Part shown: positions 43,709-51,400 of the stretch, piece by piece
Position numbering within the stretch: the stretch's first letter is position 1
Layout of the letters: each line of letters starts with the position of its first letter
Source: Lascolabacillus massiliensis
GTDB taxonomy: Bacteria; Bacteroidota; Bacteroidia; Bacteroidales; Dysgonomonadaceae
Assembly: GCF_001282625.1 (NCBI RefSeq)
Contig: NZ_CTEJ01000002.1
Coordinates: 498,501 to 562,500, forward strand
Direction: 5' to 3'
DNA: 64,000 nt
Made by a program: the position numbers and the translations under genes
The notes under the pieces: model-generated
Database searches by the model: none
What the model was told of the DNA's origin: nothing
Seen by the model: the letters and a program-made list of their open reading frames with translations, nothing else

Positions 43709-44362
43709 TCAATCGATAATTTCACCGTCGATCATATGAATTGTTCTGTCGGTTATGCTTGCCAGATGCTCATCGTGTGTAACAATGATGAAAGTCTGAT
43801 CGAGTTTATTACGCAGCTCGAAAAATAGTCGATGCAACTCCACCTTGTTATCGGAGTCCAGACTACCCGATGGCTCATCGGCAAACACCACTGCAGGATT
43901 GTTGATTAATGCACGTGCAACTGCCACTCTCTGTTTTTCACCTCCGGAGAGCTCTGCAGGCTTGTGCTCTGCCCTGTCTCTCAATCGCATCATATCAAGC
44001 AGCTCCATGGCTCTTTTCTGGGCGTCGTGGTAACTGGTATTACCAATCAGTGCAGGGATCATAACGTTCTCCAATGCTGTAAATTCGGGAAGTAGCTGAT
44101 GAAACTGAAATACAAATCCTATATTCTTATTACGGAAATCTGACAACCTCTTCTCACTCAGCTTACTAAGCTCATTGCCATCTATGTAAATCTTGCCTGA
44201 GTCAGCCTTTTCAAGTGTTCCCATTATCATAAGAAGTGTGGTTTTGCCGGCACCGCTGGGACCAACAATTGATACTATCTCCCCCTTTTTAACTTCAAGG
44301 TCGATGCCTTTGAGCACCTTGAGGTCACCAAAGCTTTTGAAAATCTTTTCTACTTTAATCAT
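43709..44362 (-). CDS. lolD: LolD-type ABC transporter ATP-binding protein
   Basis: The 217-residue protein has Walker A ([11 protein letters not shown]), Q-loop ([19 protein letters not shown]), signature [19 protein letters not shown], Walker B (VVFADEPSG) and the H-loop (IIVTHDEH). The sequence is typical for the LolD/MacB group, which extracts lipoproteins from the inner membrane or powers related mechanotransmission. Partner membrane genes are not adjacent, which is common for LolD in Bacteroidetes. It precedes the S9 peptidase gene. Confidence 0.88.
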   Translation of the reverse strand: MIKVEKIFKSFGDLKVLKGIDLEVKKGEIVSIVGPSGAGKTTLLMIMGTLEKADSGKIYIDGNELSKLSEKRLSDFRNKNIGFVFQFHQLLPEFTALENVMIPALIGNTSYHDAQKRAMELLDMMRLRDRAEHKPAELSGGEKQRVAVARALINNPAVVFADEPSGSLDSDNKVELHRLFFELRNKLDQTFIIVTHDEHLASITDRTIHMIDGEIID

Positions 44363-44427
44363 TTACAACAAATTTCCACGAAAATAAGCAAAATATGCGT
44401 CTTTACGCATTATTAACGACCAAAAAG

Positions 44428-44459
44428 TTGCAAATAGCTCATATAGTAGTTTATATTTG
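44428..44459 (+). promoter_or_regulatory. Promoter of pdxH
   Basis: TTG (44428-44430) and TATATTTG (44452-44459) are 21 bases apart, a good -33/-7 pair. The start at the ATG of 44494 is 34 bases downstream of the -7 box; the frame also offers TTG at 44488. Confidence 0.6.
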
Positions 44460-44493
44460 TACTTTTTACAGTTACTAATTAAGTTGTTTGCTG

Positions 44494-45132
44494 ATGAGTA
44501 ATTTACGTCAAATGCGTCAGGAATATGCTGCAGGAAGCCTCAACGAAAATGAGATGGCCTCTGATCCTATTCAAGAGTTTGAACAATGGATGGATGCAGC
44601 AATAAATGCGGGGCTTTCAGAACCGAACGCCATGATAATTGCCACGGCAACGCCCGATGGAAAACCTTCTGCACGTGTTGTGCTGTTAAAAGAGTTTAAC
44701 CATGAGGGGTTCGTGTTTTTCACAAACTATAATAGCCGAAAAGGTAAGGAATTGAAGCAAAATCCTTCTGCCGCTATACTGTTCGATTGGCATGACATTG
44801 AACGCCAGGTACGTATAGAGGGAATGGTGGAGAAAATATCTGAAGAGGCTTCTGATGAATATTTTAATTCAAGACCTGAGAGTGCAAAGATTGGAGCATG
44901 GGCATCTCCGCAAAGTAGAATAATTAAGGACAGGGATGAGCTGGAGAAGCTTCAGGAGGAGATTGAAGATCAGTTTGATGATCTGCCTGTACACCGCCCC
45001 TCACACTGGGGAGGTTATCTGGTGAGACCTACAAGCATTGAGTTCTGGCAGGGACGACCAAACCGTATGCATGATCGCATTGTCTACTATAAAACAGAGG
45101 ATGGTTGGACCATGCATCGGCTTGCACCTTAG
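44494..45132 (+). CDS. pdxH: Pyridoxamine 5'-phosphate oxidase
   Basis: The 212-residue protein matches PdxH: FMN-binding PSARVVLLKEF and VFFTNYNSRKGKEL, then RQVRIEGMVEK, ESAKIGAWASPQS, HWGGYLVRPTSIEFWQGRPNRMHDR and the C-terminal W-x-RLAP. It makes pyridoxal 5'-phosphate from pyridoxamine or pyridoxine phosphate. The active-site Arg and the ending RLAP are all present. Start chosen at the ATG of 44494, preceded by a good promoter; the frame also has a TTG two codons earlier. It is divergent from lolD and convergent with tsaB. Confidence 0.97.
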   Translation: MSNLRQMRQEYAAGSLNENEMASDPIQEFEQWMDAAINAGLSEPNAMIIATATPDGKPSARVVLLKEFNHEGFVFFTNYNSRKGKELKQNPSAAILFDWHDIERQVRIEGMVEKISEEASDEYFNSRPESAKIGAWASPQSRIIKDRDELEKLQEEIEDQFDDLPVHRPSHWGGYLVRPTSIEFWQGRPNRMHDRIVYYKTEDGWTMHRLAP

Positions 45133-45200
45133 TTTTTAGCCCTCAAAGCTAATCTTGCGATGGGTACCGTCGCAGATCGGGTAATGAATAAATAGTCCTA

Positions 45201-45896
45201 TTATTTAACGTTAATAACTTTATTTTTTGGCGTAGTTGCCACAAATTCTTTAAGGTAAAATGGTTCGAAATAGGCGCTGTCAACGAAATCTCCAGCAGCA
45301 TACGCCTGCTCGGCAAGTGGTACCATTGCTGTTGCCAGCGGATCTACATTATCTATAAATATTGAATTGGGATGGGTTGACAGCTCCTTGCATTTAGATG
45401 AGCCATTGCCGAAGAAAGCGATCCTGTTTTCATCCAAAAGGTCATTATATGTATCGGCTTCGATAATATCAGCTGATGTTTCGCGGATTACGTTCAGCGA
45501 CTGGTCATAGAATGTGGCATAGACCTCCATTCGCCTTGCATCTATCATAGGGCAAAGCAGTGTACCCTCTTCTACTTTATCTCTCATCATTGATGCCATT
45601 ATCTTGGAGGTGGGGATTGCAATCATCGGAACACCAAGACCATAACTCAGACCTTTGGCTTCTGAGACACCGATGCGAAGTCCGGTATATGAACCGGGAC
45701 CACTGCTTACCGCTACTGCATCAATCTTTAAATTATTCTGCCTGGCATATTCCATATGTTCATTGACAAAGACGCCAAGAAGTGATGCATGTGACTGTGC
45801 CGTATGACTCTCTCTGTTTTGTAATATTTCACCGTCGCGCGATAATGTACAGGAACAAACGGGTGTAGCTGTTTCTATTGAAAGTATAATTGGCAT
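45201..45896 (-). CDS. tsaB: tRNA threonylcarbamoyladenosine biosynthesis protein TsaB
   Basis: From MPIILSIETATPVCSC the 231-residue product has the ASKHA-fold TsaB landmarks ILSIETAT, VAVSSGPGSYTGLRIGVSEAKGLSYGLGVP and PMIDARRMEVYA. TsaB partners TsaD and TsaE to make the t6A37 modification in ANN-decoding tRNAs. The frame opens further at 45965, but that extra N-terminus (IIIHIHSSVL) is unlike TsaB and is probably not used. It ends convergently with pdxH. Confidence 0.95.
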   Translation of the reverse strand: MPIILSIETATPVCSCTLSRDGEILQNRESHTAQSHASLLGVFVNEHMEYARQNNLKIDAVAVSSGPGSYTGLRIGVSEAKGLSYGLGVPMIAIPTSKIMASMMRDKVEEGTLLCPMIDARRMEVYATFYDQSLNVIRETSADIIEADTYNDLLDENRIAFFGNGSSKCKELSTHPNSIFIDNVDPLATAMVPLAEQAYAAGDFVDSAYFEPFYLKEFVATTPKNKVINVK

Positions 45897-46033
45897 ACTG
45901 CTCTGAATTGATAAAACACTTGAATGTATATGTATGATAATCAACCAATAGTTACCGGCAAACAATATTTAAAACAATAAATATCTTTGGTAAATGCTAC
46001 TAATTGAACAGTAAAGATACAAAAAATAGGACA

Positions 46034-46065
46034 CAAAAAAACTGCACCCCTGAGGAATGCAGTTT
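46034..46065 (-). terminator. Terminator of the RRM protein gene
   Basis: Minus strand: AAACTGCA (46058-46065) pairs with TGCAGTTT (46039-46046), followed by a T-run (46035-46041). It lies 20 bases after the RRM gene stop. Confidence 0.75.
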
Positions 46066-46084
46066 AATCGTAAACCTATAAAGA

Positions 46085-46393
46085 TTAATACCTGTTTCTG
46101 TCGCGATTACCGTAACCACCACGATTGCCACCGCCACCTGCTGGTCTTTCAGTACGTGGACGAGCTACTGAAACAGACAATGTACGTCCGTCGTATTCTG
46201 CATCGTTTAGTTCTTCAATGGCACGCTGTCCATCACCTTCGTTAGACATTTCAACAAAACCGTATCCTTTAGAACGGCGTGTTTCACGGTCGGTAATAAT
46301 TTTTGCTGAGGACACTTCACCATATTCCTCAAAAAGTTCTTTTAAATCGGCGTCAGTAATCTGATAACTTAAGCCAGCTACAAAAATGTTCAT
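46085..46393 (-). CDS. RNA-binding protein with one RRM domain
   Basis: The 102-residue protein has RNP2 (IFVAGLSY) near the N-terminus and RNP1 (KGYGFVEM) about 40 residues later, with a Gly/Arg-rich tail (GGGGNRGGYGNRDRN). Such single-RRM proteins are common in Bacteroidetes and are often cold- or growth-regulated. It has a long leader (about 115 bases) with a perfect 8-bp hairpin (46431-46464). Confidence 0.95.
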   Translation of the reverse strand: MNIFVAGLSYQITDADLKELFEEYGEVSSAKIITDRETRRSKGYGFVEMSNEGDGQRAIEELNDAEYDGRTLSVSVARPRTERPAGGGGNRGGYGNRDRNRY

Positions 46394-46430
46394 GTAAAAA
46401 AAATAAAAATTTGAATAATTAATTTTGCAG

Positions 46431-46464
46431 AAGTTATTAAAAAAGAGGAGTTAGGAAATAACTT
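46431..46464 (-). promoter_or_regulatory. Leader hairpin of the RRM gene
   Basis: AAGTTATT (46431-46438) and AATAACTT (46457-46464) pair perfectly; the loop holds a purine-rich run that on the minus strand reads CTCCTCTTTTTT. It lies 38 bases upstream of the start codon, so it could affect translation or transcript stability. Confidence 0.5.
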
Positions 46465-46518
46465 ACATTGGTGTGAAGTAATAAAATAACGACCTGCTGT
46501 AAAAATACTTTTGCCCGA

Positions 46519-46549
46519 CAAAGATAGGTATAAATTAATTGTAACAAAA
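46519..46549 (-). promoter_or_regulatory. Promoter of the RRM gene
   Basis: Minus strand: TATCTTTG (46519-46526) with TTTTG (46545-46549) 18 bases upstream, a good -7/-33 pair. Predicts a leader of about 115 bases. Confidence 0.55.
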
Positions 46550-46687
46550 CATTTTGAGAAAAAAAACGTAATTATTTTACTATCAGGGAGAAATAGGTGT
46601 AAATATCACACTTCCAAATGGATGGGTTATTGAGTAAAAAATGAAATTTTGTTTTACCCTGATTCAGCGAAATTGTTTTCTAAATGT

Positions 46688-46695
46688 TATATTTG
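46688..46695 (+). promoter_or_regulatory. Candidate -7 box for the PhoH-like gene
   Basis: TATATTTG fits TAnnTTTG, 80 bases before the start codon at 46776. No -33 at standard spacing. Confidence 0.45.
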
Positions 46696-46775
46696 TAATC
46701 ATGTTCAGGCAAATGATTTATAATTTTAAATAATTGTAGTCTGAGCTTTGTTTCTAATACATTAAAATAAACAAC

Positions 46776-48197
46776 ATGGCAACAAAAGCAAGTGAAAACG
46801 CAACTATGGTAGAAAATACCACTAAAAAAAGTACCACCACAAAGTCTAAAACTAAAATTAAAAAAGAAATAACAGGGCCAAAGAAAAACTTTATACTTGA
46901 TACAAATGTGATTTTACATGACTTCGAAGCTATCAATAATTTCGAAGAGAATGATATTTATATCCCGTTTATTGTGCTTGAGGAGCTTGATAAATTCAAG
47001 AAAGGCAGCGAGCAGATCAACTATAATGCAAGGGCTTTTGTAAGGGAGTTAGATCTTATAACTGACGATGATCTGTTTACCAGCGGCGCTGAGCTGGGTT
47101 TAGGTAAAGGAAAACTATATATTGTGAATGCATCGAAGGATAATAAGAAGATTACTGATGCATTTCCTGAAAGATCACCGGATAACCGCATTCTCTCGGT
47201 ATTGTCTGAGATTGCAGAGAAGAACCCGGGAATGAAAACGATACTTGTTTCAAAGGATATCAACCTGAGAATGAAGGCTCGCTCACTGGGTTTCCTGGCT
47301 GAGGACTACATCAATGATAAGGTTACTGATGTGAATATTTTTGACACAGGTGAGCATGTTGTTGAGAGCTTTGATCCGGATATGATTGACAGGATCTATG
47401 CACAGCCGGGAGGTGTTGATGTTAGTGAGTTTAACTTCGAATTCCAGCTTAACCCTAATCACTGTTTTATACTTAAGAGCGAGAGAAACAGTGTTCTTGT
47501 AAGGTATAACCCATTCACTCAAAAGATTAAGAAAGTTGAGAAGGATGTGAATTTTGGTATTCACCCAAGAAACGCTGAACAAACATTCGCATTTGAGGTT
47601 CTGAATGATCCGGATATCAAACTGGTAGGTCTGACAGGTAAGGCGGGTACAGGTAAAACTTTACTGGCGCTTGCTTCTGCCTTGAAACAAAACAAAACAT
47701 ACAGTCAGATACTTCTGGCAAGACCAATAGTTTCTCTTTCGAACAGGGATCTCGGATATTTACCGGGAGATGAAAAACAGAAGGTTGCTCCATATATGCA
47801 GCCACTCTTTGATAACCTGAATGTGATAAAATCACAGCTGGGGCAGAATAGTCCCGACCTCCGTTTGATTGATGAGCTGCAGAAAACAGGTAGACTGGAG
47901 ATTGAGGCTCTTGCTTTTATCAGAGGACGAAGTCTGACAGAAACATTCTGCATAATTGATGAAGCACAGAACCTTACACCACATGAGGTGAAAACGATTA
48001 TTACCCGTGCAGGTGAAAACACTAAGATGGTGTTTACGGGCGACCTGCAGCAGATTGATTCTCCTTATCTTGATATGCAGTCGAATGGTTTGGCTTATAT
48101 GATTGATAAAATGAGAGGTCAGAACATTTTTGGACATGTTAATCTCGTCAAAGGCGAACGTAGCGAATTATCTGAATTAGCGAGCAATCTGCTTTGA
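46776..48197 (+). CDS. PhoH-like protein with N-terminal PIN domain
   Basis: The 473-residue protein starts with a basic Ser/Thr/Lys-rich tail (about 1-35), then a PIN-type ribonuclease domain with acidic residues (FILDTNVILHD, VLEELDKFKKG, RSPDNRILSV). A C-terminal PhoH P-loop ATPase follows (Walker A GLTGKAGTGKTLLALASAL; Walker B CIIDEAQN; TGDLQQIDSPY). PIN-PhoH proteins act on RNA, probably as helicase-nuclease; in vivo targets are unknown. Start chosen at 46776. Confidence 0.93.
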   Translation: MATKASENATMVENTTKKSTTTKSKTKIKKEITGPKKNFILDTNVILHDFEAINNFEENDIYIPFIVLEELDKFKKGSEQINYNARAFVRELDLITDDDLFTSGAELGLGKGKLYIVNASKDNKKITDAFPERSPDNRILSVLSEIAEKNPGMKTILVSKDINLRMKARSLGFLAEDYINDKVTDVNIFDTGEHVVESFDPDMIDRIYAQPGGVDVSEFNFEFQLNPNHCFILKSERNSVLVRYNPFTQKIKKVEKDVNFGIHPRNAEQTFAFEVLNDPDIKLVGLTGKAGTGKTLLALASALKQNKTYSQILLARPIVSLSNRDLGYLPGDEKQKVAPYMQPLFDNLNVIKSQLGQNSPDLRLIDELQKTGRLEIEALAFIRGRSLTETFCIIDEAQNLTPHEVKTIITRAGENTKMVFTGDLQQIDSPYLDMQSNGLAYMIDKMRGQNIFGHVNLVKGERSELSELASNLL

Positions 48198-48312
48198 TTT
48201 AGCCTCGTTCCTCTTTTGCATTAATAGATTTAATGGTTGTATAGCAGCCCTCAGACAATTCTATCGGGATCCGATCTGCGAATTTCACGCAATTTGATTT
48301 GATGTCCGAGTT

Positions 48313-49047
48313 TCAGACTTCTTCGAAGAGGAGCCTTGCCCTGCAGGCAATACCTTTATCGCGAGTAACAATCTCAAAGCGAAAATCATCAGGAGCAACC
48401 TCTTCGCGGTGGACCTTACCCTTATCGTCGATAGTGAGCTCTTTCAGGAAGTTGATATCGAATCGTCGGATCCTGTGCTCTCGATAGAAATCGAGTGAGA
48501 AGCAGTCTGAAATCCACTGTACGTAATATAGACTGTTAGCATGGTTATTTACATCAATCTTGCTGTATCTCACAGTAAAACTGTTGACTATCTCACCCTC
48601 AACCCCGGGCAGATGTTCAGGATCGCCAATAGGTGTTGATTCATTAATAATAAACTCTTTCATTGCAGGGATTGAATCAAGAGGTATACTACGACGTGTT
48701 TTCATATCCATAATGGCCCATGAGGTTGCGGCATAACCAATTACTATCCCATCTGCATCACTTATCCGGAAATTACGGGTGGTAAACGCTGTACCTATCT
48801 TCTCAATCCATGTTTCGATAGAGATTGTATCATCTTCGTGGGGTATGCGATCCATCTGTATGACCAGCCTCGATAATACCCATGTGAGATCCTCCTTCTG
48901 GAGATCCATTATACCAAAGCCATTCTCATCAGCATTCTTACCTGCAGTAATAAGTATGAAATTTGTAAGTGATTTCAGGGAAACCTTTCTTCTGAAGTCA
49001 ATATCCTGAGGTTCTATATCGTAAACATATATTTTCTTTGCACCCAT
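48313..49047 (-). CDS. Acyl-ACP thioesterase
   Basis: From MGAKKIYVYDIEPQDIDFRR the 244-residue product is a double hot-dog protein like bacterial FatA-type thioesterases. Landmarks are WVLSRLVIQMDRIPHEDD, ETWIEKIGTAFTTRNFRI, YAATSWAIMDMKTRRSI, and YSKIDVNNHANSLYYVQWISD with the conserved Asn/His. It releases fatty acids from acyl carrier protein. The promoter at 49092-49099 supports a start at 49047 rather than 49077. It is divergent from sdaA. Confidence 0.9.
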   Translation of the reverse strand: MGAKKIYVYDIEPQDIDFRRKVSLKSLTNFILITAGKNADENGFGIMDLQKEDLTWVLSRLVIQMDRIPHEDDTISIETWIEKIGTAFTTRNFRISDADGIVIGYAATSWAIMDMKTRRSIPLDSIPAMKEFIINESTPIGDPEHLPGVEGEIVNSFTVRYSKIDVNNHANSLYYVQWISDCFSLDFYREHRIRRFDINFLKELTIDDKGKVHREEVAPDDFRFEIVTRDKGIACRARLLFEEV

Positions 49048-49091
49048 ATATAATTTGTTTTTCTGACAATTATTCACTAAGTTGTCTGTTA

Positions 49092-49099
49092 CAAAGTTA
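49092..49099 (-). promoter_or_regulatory. Candidate -7 box for the thioesterase gene
   Basis: Minus strand TAACTTTG, 45 bases upstream of the ATG at 49047. It is paired back to back with the sdaA promoter at 49122-49129. Confidence 0.5.
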
Positions 49100-49121
49100 A
49101 AAATAATCCGTTAAAAATGAT

Positions 49122-49129
49122 TATCTTTG
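49122..49129 (+). promoter_or_regulatory. Candidate -7 box for sdaA
   Basis: TATCTTTG fits TAnnTTTG. Transcription would start near 49136, downstream of the first in-frame ATG-like codon at 49127, which supports the start of SdaA at 49187. Confidence 0.5.
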
Positions 49130-49186
49130 TTATCAGTTCAACTTAATACTTTACAACTCCTTAGTTTCAGAAAAAATCGCCTTTAT

Positions 49187-50407
49187 ATGCAATCAATCAA
49201 AGAATTATACAGAATAGGAAATGGTCCTTCCAGCAGTCACACTATGGGTCCGAAGAAAGCAGCAGAACTTTTTCTGGATGATCACCCCCATGCTGCCAGG
49301 TTTAATGTTACACTTTATGGAAGTCTGGCCGCCACAGGAAAGGGTCACTTGACAGATCAGGCACTTCTTAATGTTCTTGAACCGGTTGCACCTACAACCA
49401 TAGAGTGGCTGCCAAAAACTTTCCTTCCATTTCACCCTAATGCCTTGAGACTGGATGCTTTTGATGAAAATGAAAAGATTATTGATTCCCGCACACTATA
49501 TAGCGTGGGAGGCGGTGCGCTCTCAGATGGAGAGAAAATAATCGGTCTCACTGAAAACCAGGGAAAGGATATATACCCTATGACCACCATGTCGGAGATT
49601 ATGAACTGGTGTGAAAAGACTGGCAAAAGCTACTGGGAGTATGTTGAAGATTGTGAGGGGAAAGATATCTGGGACTATCTGAAAGAGGTGTGGAGAGTTA
49701 TGAAAGAGGCTGTGATAAGAGGTTTGGATAATGAAGGGTTACTGCCCGGACCGCTTAGTTTGCACCGCAAAGCTGTGAGTTATCACATCAAGGCGAAGGG
49801 ATATAAAGATTCGTTACGCTCACGTGGATTGGTTTTTGCTTATGCTCTTGCTGTATCGGAGGAGAATGCTTCGGGAGGTGAGATTGTTACTGCACCTACA
49901 TGCGGATCGTGCGGTGTGGTGCCTGCAGTACTCTATCATCTTGAGCAGAGCAGAGGATTCAGTGAAAACAGGATGCTAAGGGCACTGGCTACTGCAGGGT
50001 TGTTTGGCAATATTGTGAAACAGAATGCATCAATTTCGGGAGCTGAGGTAGGCTGTCAGGGTGAAGTTGGCGTTGCCTGCGCAATGGCGGCAGCAGCAGC
50101 AAGTCAGCTCTTCGGAGGCAGTCCTGCTCAGATTGAGTATGCCGCGGAGATGGGACTCGAGCATCATCTTGGTATGACTTGTGACCCGGTGTGCGGACTG
50201 GTTCAGATTCCTTGCATTGAACGTAATGCATATGCTGCTGCACGTGCTCTTGATGCCAATTTATACTCTTCCTTCACTGATGGTATTCACAGGGTCTCAT
50301 TTGATCGTGTGGTTGCTGTGATGAAACAGACTGGTCACGATCTGCCTTCTCTTTATAAGGAGACGGGGGAAGGGGGACTTGCCAAAGGGCATGAGTTCTC
50401 GCACTGA
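49187..50407 (+). CDS. sdaA: L-serine ammonia-lyase, iron-sulfur type
   Basis: The 406-residue protein (from MQSIKELYRIGNGPSSSHTMGP) fuses the beta and alpha parts of L-serine dehydratase. Landmarks are GNGPSSSHTMGPKKAAE, an active centre with Cys ligands TCGSCGVVPAVL, ISGAEVGCQGEVGVACAMAAA, and HLGMTCDPVCGLVQIPCIERNA. These Cys residues bind a [4Fe-4S] cluster that dehydrates serine to pyruvate and ammonia. The frame is open from 49127 but the promoter overlaps that codon, so I start at 49187. Confidence 0.96.
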   Translation: MQSIKELYRIGNGPSSSHTMGPKKAAELFLDDHPHAARFNVTLYGSLAATGKGHLTDQALLNVLEPVAPTTIEWLPKTFLPFHPNALRLDAFDENEKIIDSRTLYSVGGGALSDGEKIIGLTENQGKDIYPMTTMSEIMNWCEKTGKSYWEYVEDCEGKDIWDYLKEVWRVMKEAVIRGLDNEGLLPGPLSLHRKAVSYHIKAKGYKDSLRSRGLVFAYALAVSEENASGGEIVTAPTCGSCGVVPAVLYHLEQSRGFSENRMLRALATAGLFGNIVKQNASISGAEVGCQGEVGVACAMAAAAASQLFGGSPAQIEYAAEMGLEHHLGMTCDPVCGLVQIPCIERNAYAAARALDANLYSSFTDGIHRVSFDRVVAVMKQTGHDLPSLYKETGEGGLAKGHEFSH

Positions 50408-50516
50408 TAATCTTGAATACTGAACTTGAACTGATTGAATTGACTTAGGAATTTATTTAGATATACAAATATTGATCATCGTAATTTAGCGGGCAGTTTT
50501 ATAATTTTTTCCCGGA

Positions 50517-50546
50517 ACCACCGTTATAAGGGTGGTATTACGTAAT
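50517..50546. repeat. Hairpin and adjoining ATTACGTAAT palindrome upstream of ruvA
   Basis: ACCACC (50517-50522) and GGTGGT (50531-50536) form a 6-bp stem, followed at once by the 10-bp palindrome ATTACGTAAT (50537-50546), about 18 bases before the ruvA start. A TTACGTAA core recurs downstream of ruvA (51325-51342). Confidence 0.5.
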
Positions 50547-50563
50547 AAACCAACTGATTTAAA

Positions 50564-51154
50564 ATGATTGACTATATCAAAGGAGAAGTGGCAGAAATAA
50601 CTCCTGCATCTGTAACTCTGGAGTGTGGCGGAATAGGCTACCAGATGAATATTTCGCTTAATACTTATGGAGAATTGAATGGAAAGACCGAAGCGAAGTT
50701 ATATGTATATGAATCGATCAGAGAAGATGCACATGTACTTTTCGGATTTATGAATAAGCATGAGAGGGAGTTGTTCATGCTGCTGATAAGTGTCTCGGGG
50801 GTTGGACCCAGTACAGCACGTGTGATACTTTCATCACTAAGCTCAAAGGAGCTGGAGAATGTGATAGCATCTGAAAATGCAGCTGTATTGCAATCTGTTA
50901 AAGGAATTGGAGCAAAAACAGCACAGAGAATTATAGTCGACCTAAAAGATAAGATCAAGTTTACCGATGAGAGTGGGAACGTTGTACAATCCGCCAAGGA
51001 TGATCTCACTGAAACCGGTCACGCTGCTATTTCTGCTCTCATTATGCTTGGGTTCGTTAAGAATGCATCTCAGAAAGTGGTTTCTAAAATCATTAAGGAG
51101 GATCCCTCATTACCAGTTGAGGCCATTATAAAAGAGGCGTTAAAGAGATTATAG
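50564..51154 (+). CDS. ruvA: Holliday junction DNA helicase subunit RuvA
   Basis: The 196-residue protein matches Ruv[23 protein letters not shown]-fold start, [17 protein letters not shown] and [19 protein letters not shown] helix-hairpin-helix motifs in the middle, and a C-terminal domain III ([10 protein letters not shown]). It binds four-way junctions and recruits RuvB. It is followed by sprA; this ruvA-sprA order is common in Bacteroidetes. Confidence 0.97.
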   Translation: MIDYIKGEVAEITPASVTLECGGIGYQMNISLNTYGELNGKTEAKLYVYESIREDAHVLFGFMNKHERELFMLLISVSGVGPSTARVILSSLSSKELENVIASENAAVLQSVKGIGAKTAQRIIVDLKDKIKFTDESGNVVQSAKDDLTETGHAAISALIMLGFVKNASQKVVSKIIKEDPSLPVEAIIKEALKRL

Positions 51155-51314
51155 ACTATCTTCTGAGATTGAAAATAGAAGAAATTGAAGGGAAGAAATT
51201 GAGACCATGCAGTAAATTTTTTAAGATTATAAATCATTTCTGTTGTTGTCAATCTCTTCAAGAGTTTATAAATCAGTAAAACAGTTGTTGGAAAGCAATC
51301 CTGAAGACAAAGAT

Positions 51315-51364
51315 TAAACAGTTGGCGTTTTACGTAATACGCTAATAGATTAGAAAACTGTTTA
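51315..51364. repeat. Nested inverted repeats between ruvA and sprA
   Basis: TAAACAGTT (51315-51323) and AACTGTTTA (51356-51364) are perfect outer arms. Inside lies an imperfect 18-bp palindrome GCGTTTTACGTAATACGC (51325-51342) centred on TTACGTAA. The block ends 36 bases before the sprA ATG, so it could shape the sprA leader or be an operator. Confidence 0.6.
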
Positions 51365-51400
51365 GCTGTTGTCTCACTGAAAAAGTTTATTCACATATCT

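Noticed and set aside
45150-45185. Terminator between pdxH and tsaB
   Set aside because: GCGATGGGTACCGTCGC can fold only with a short imperfect stem and no T-run follows.
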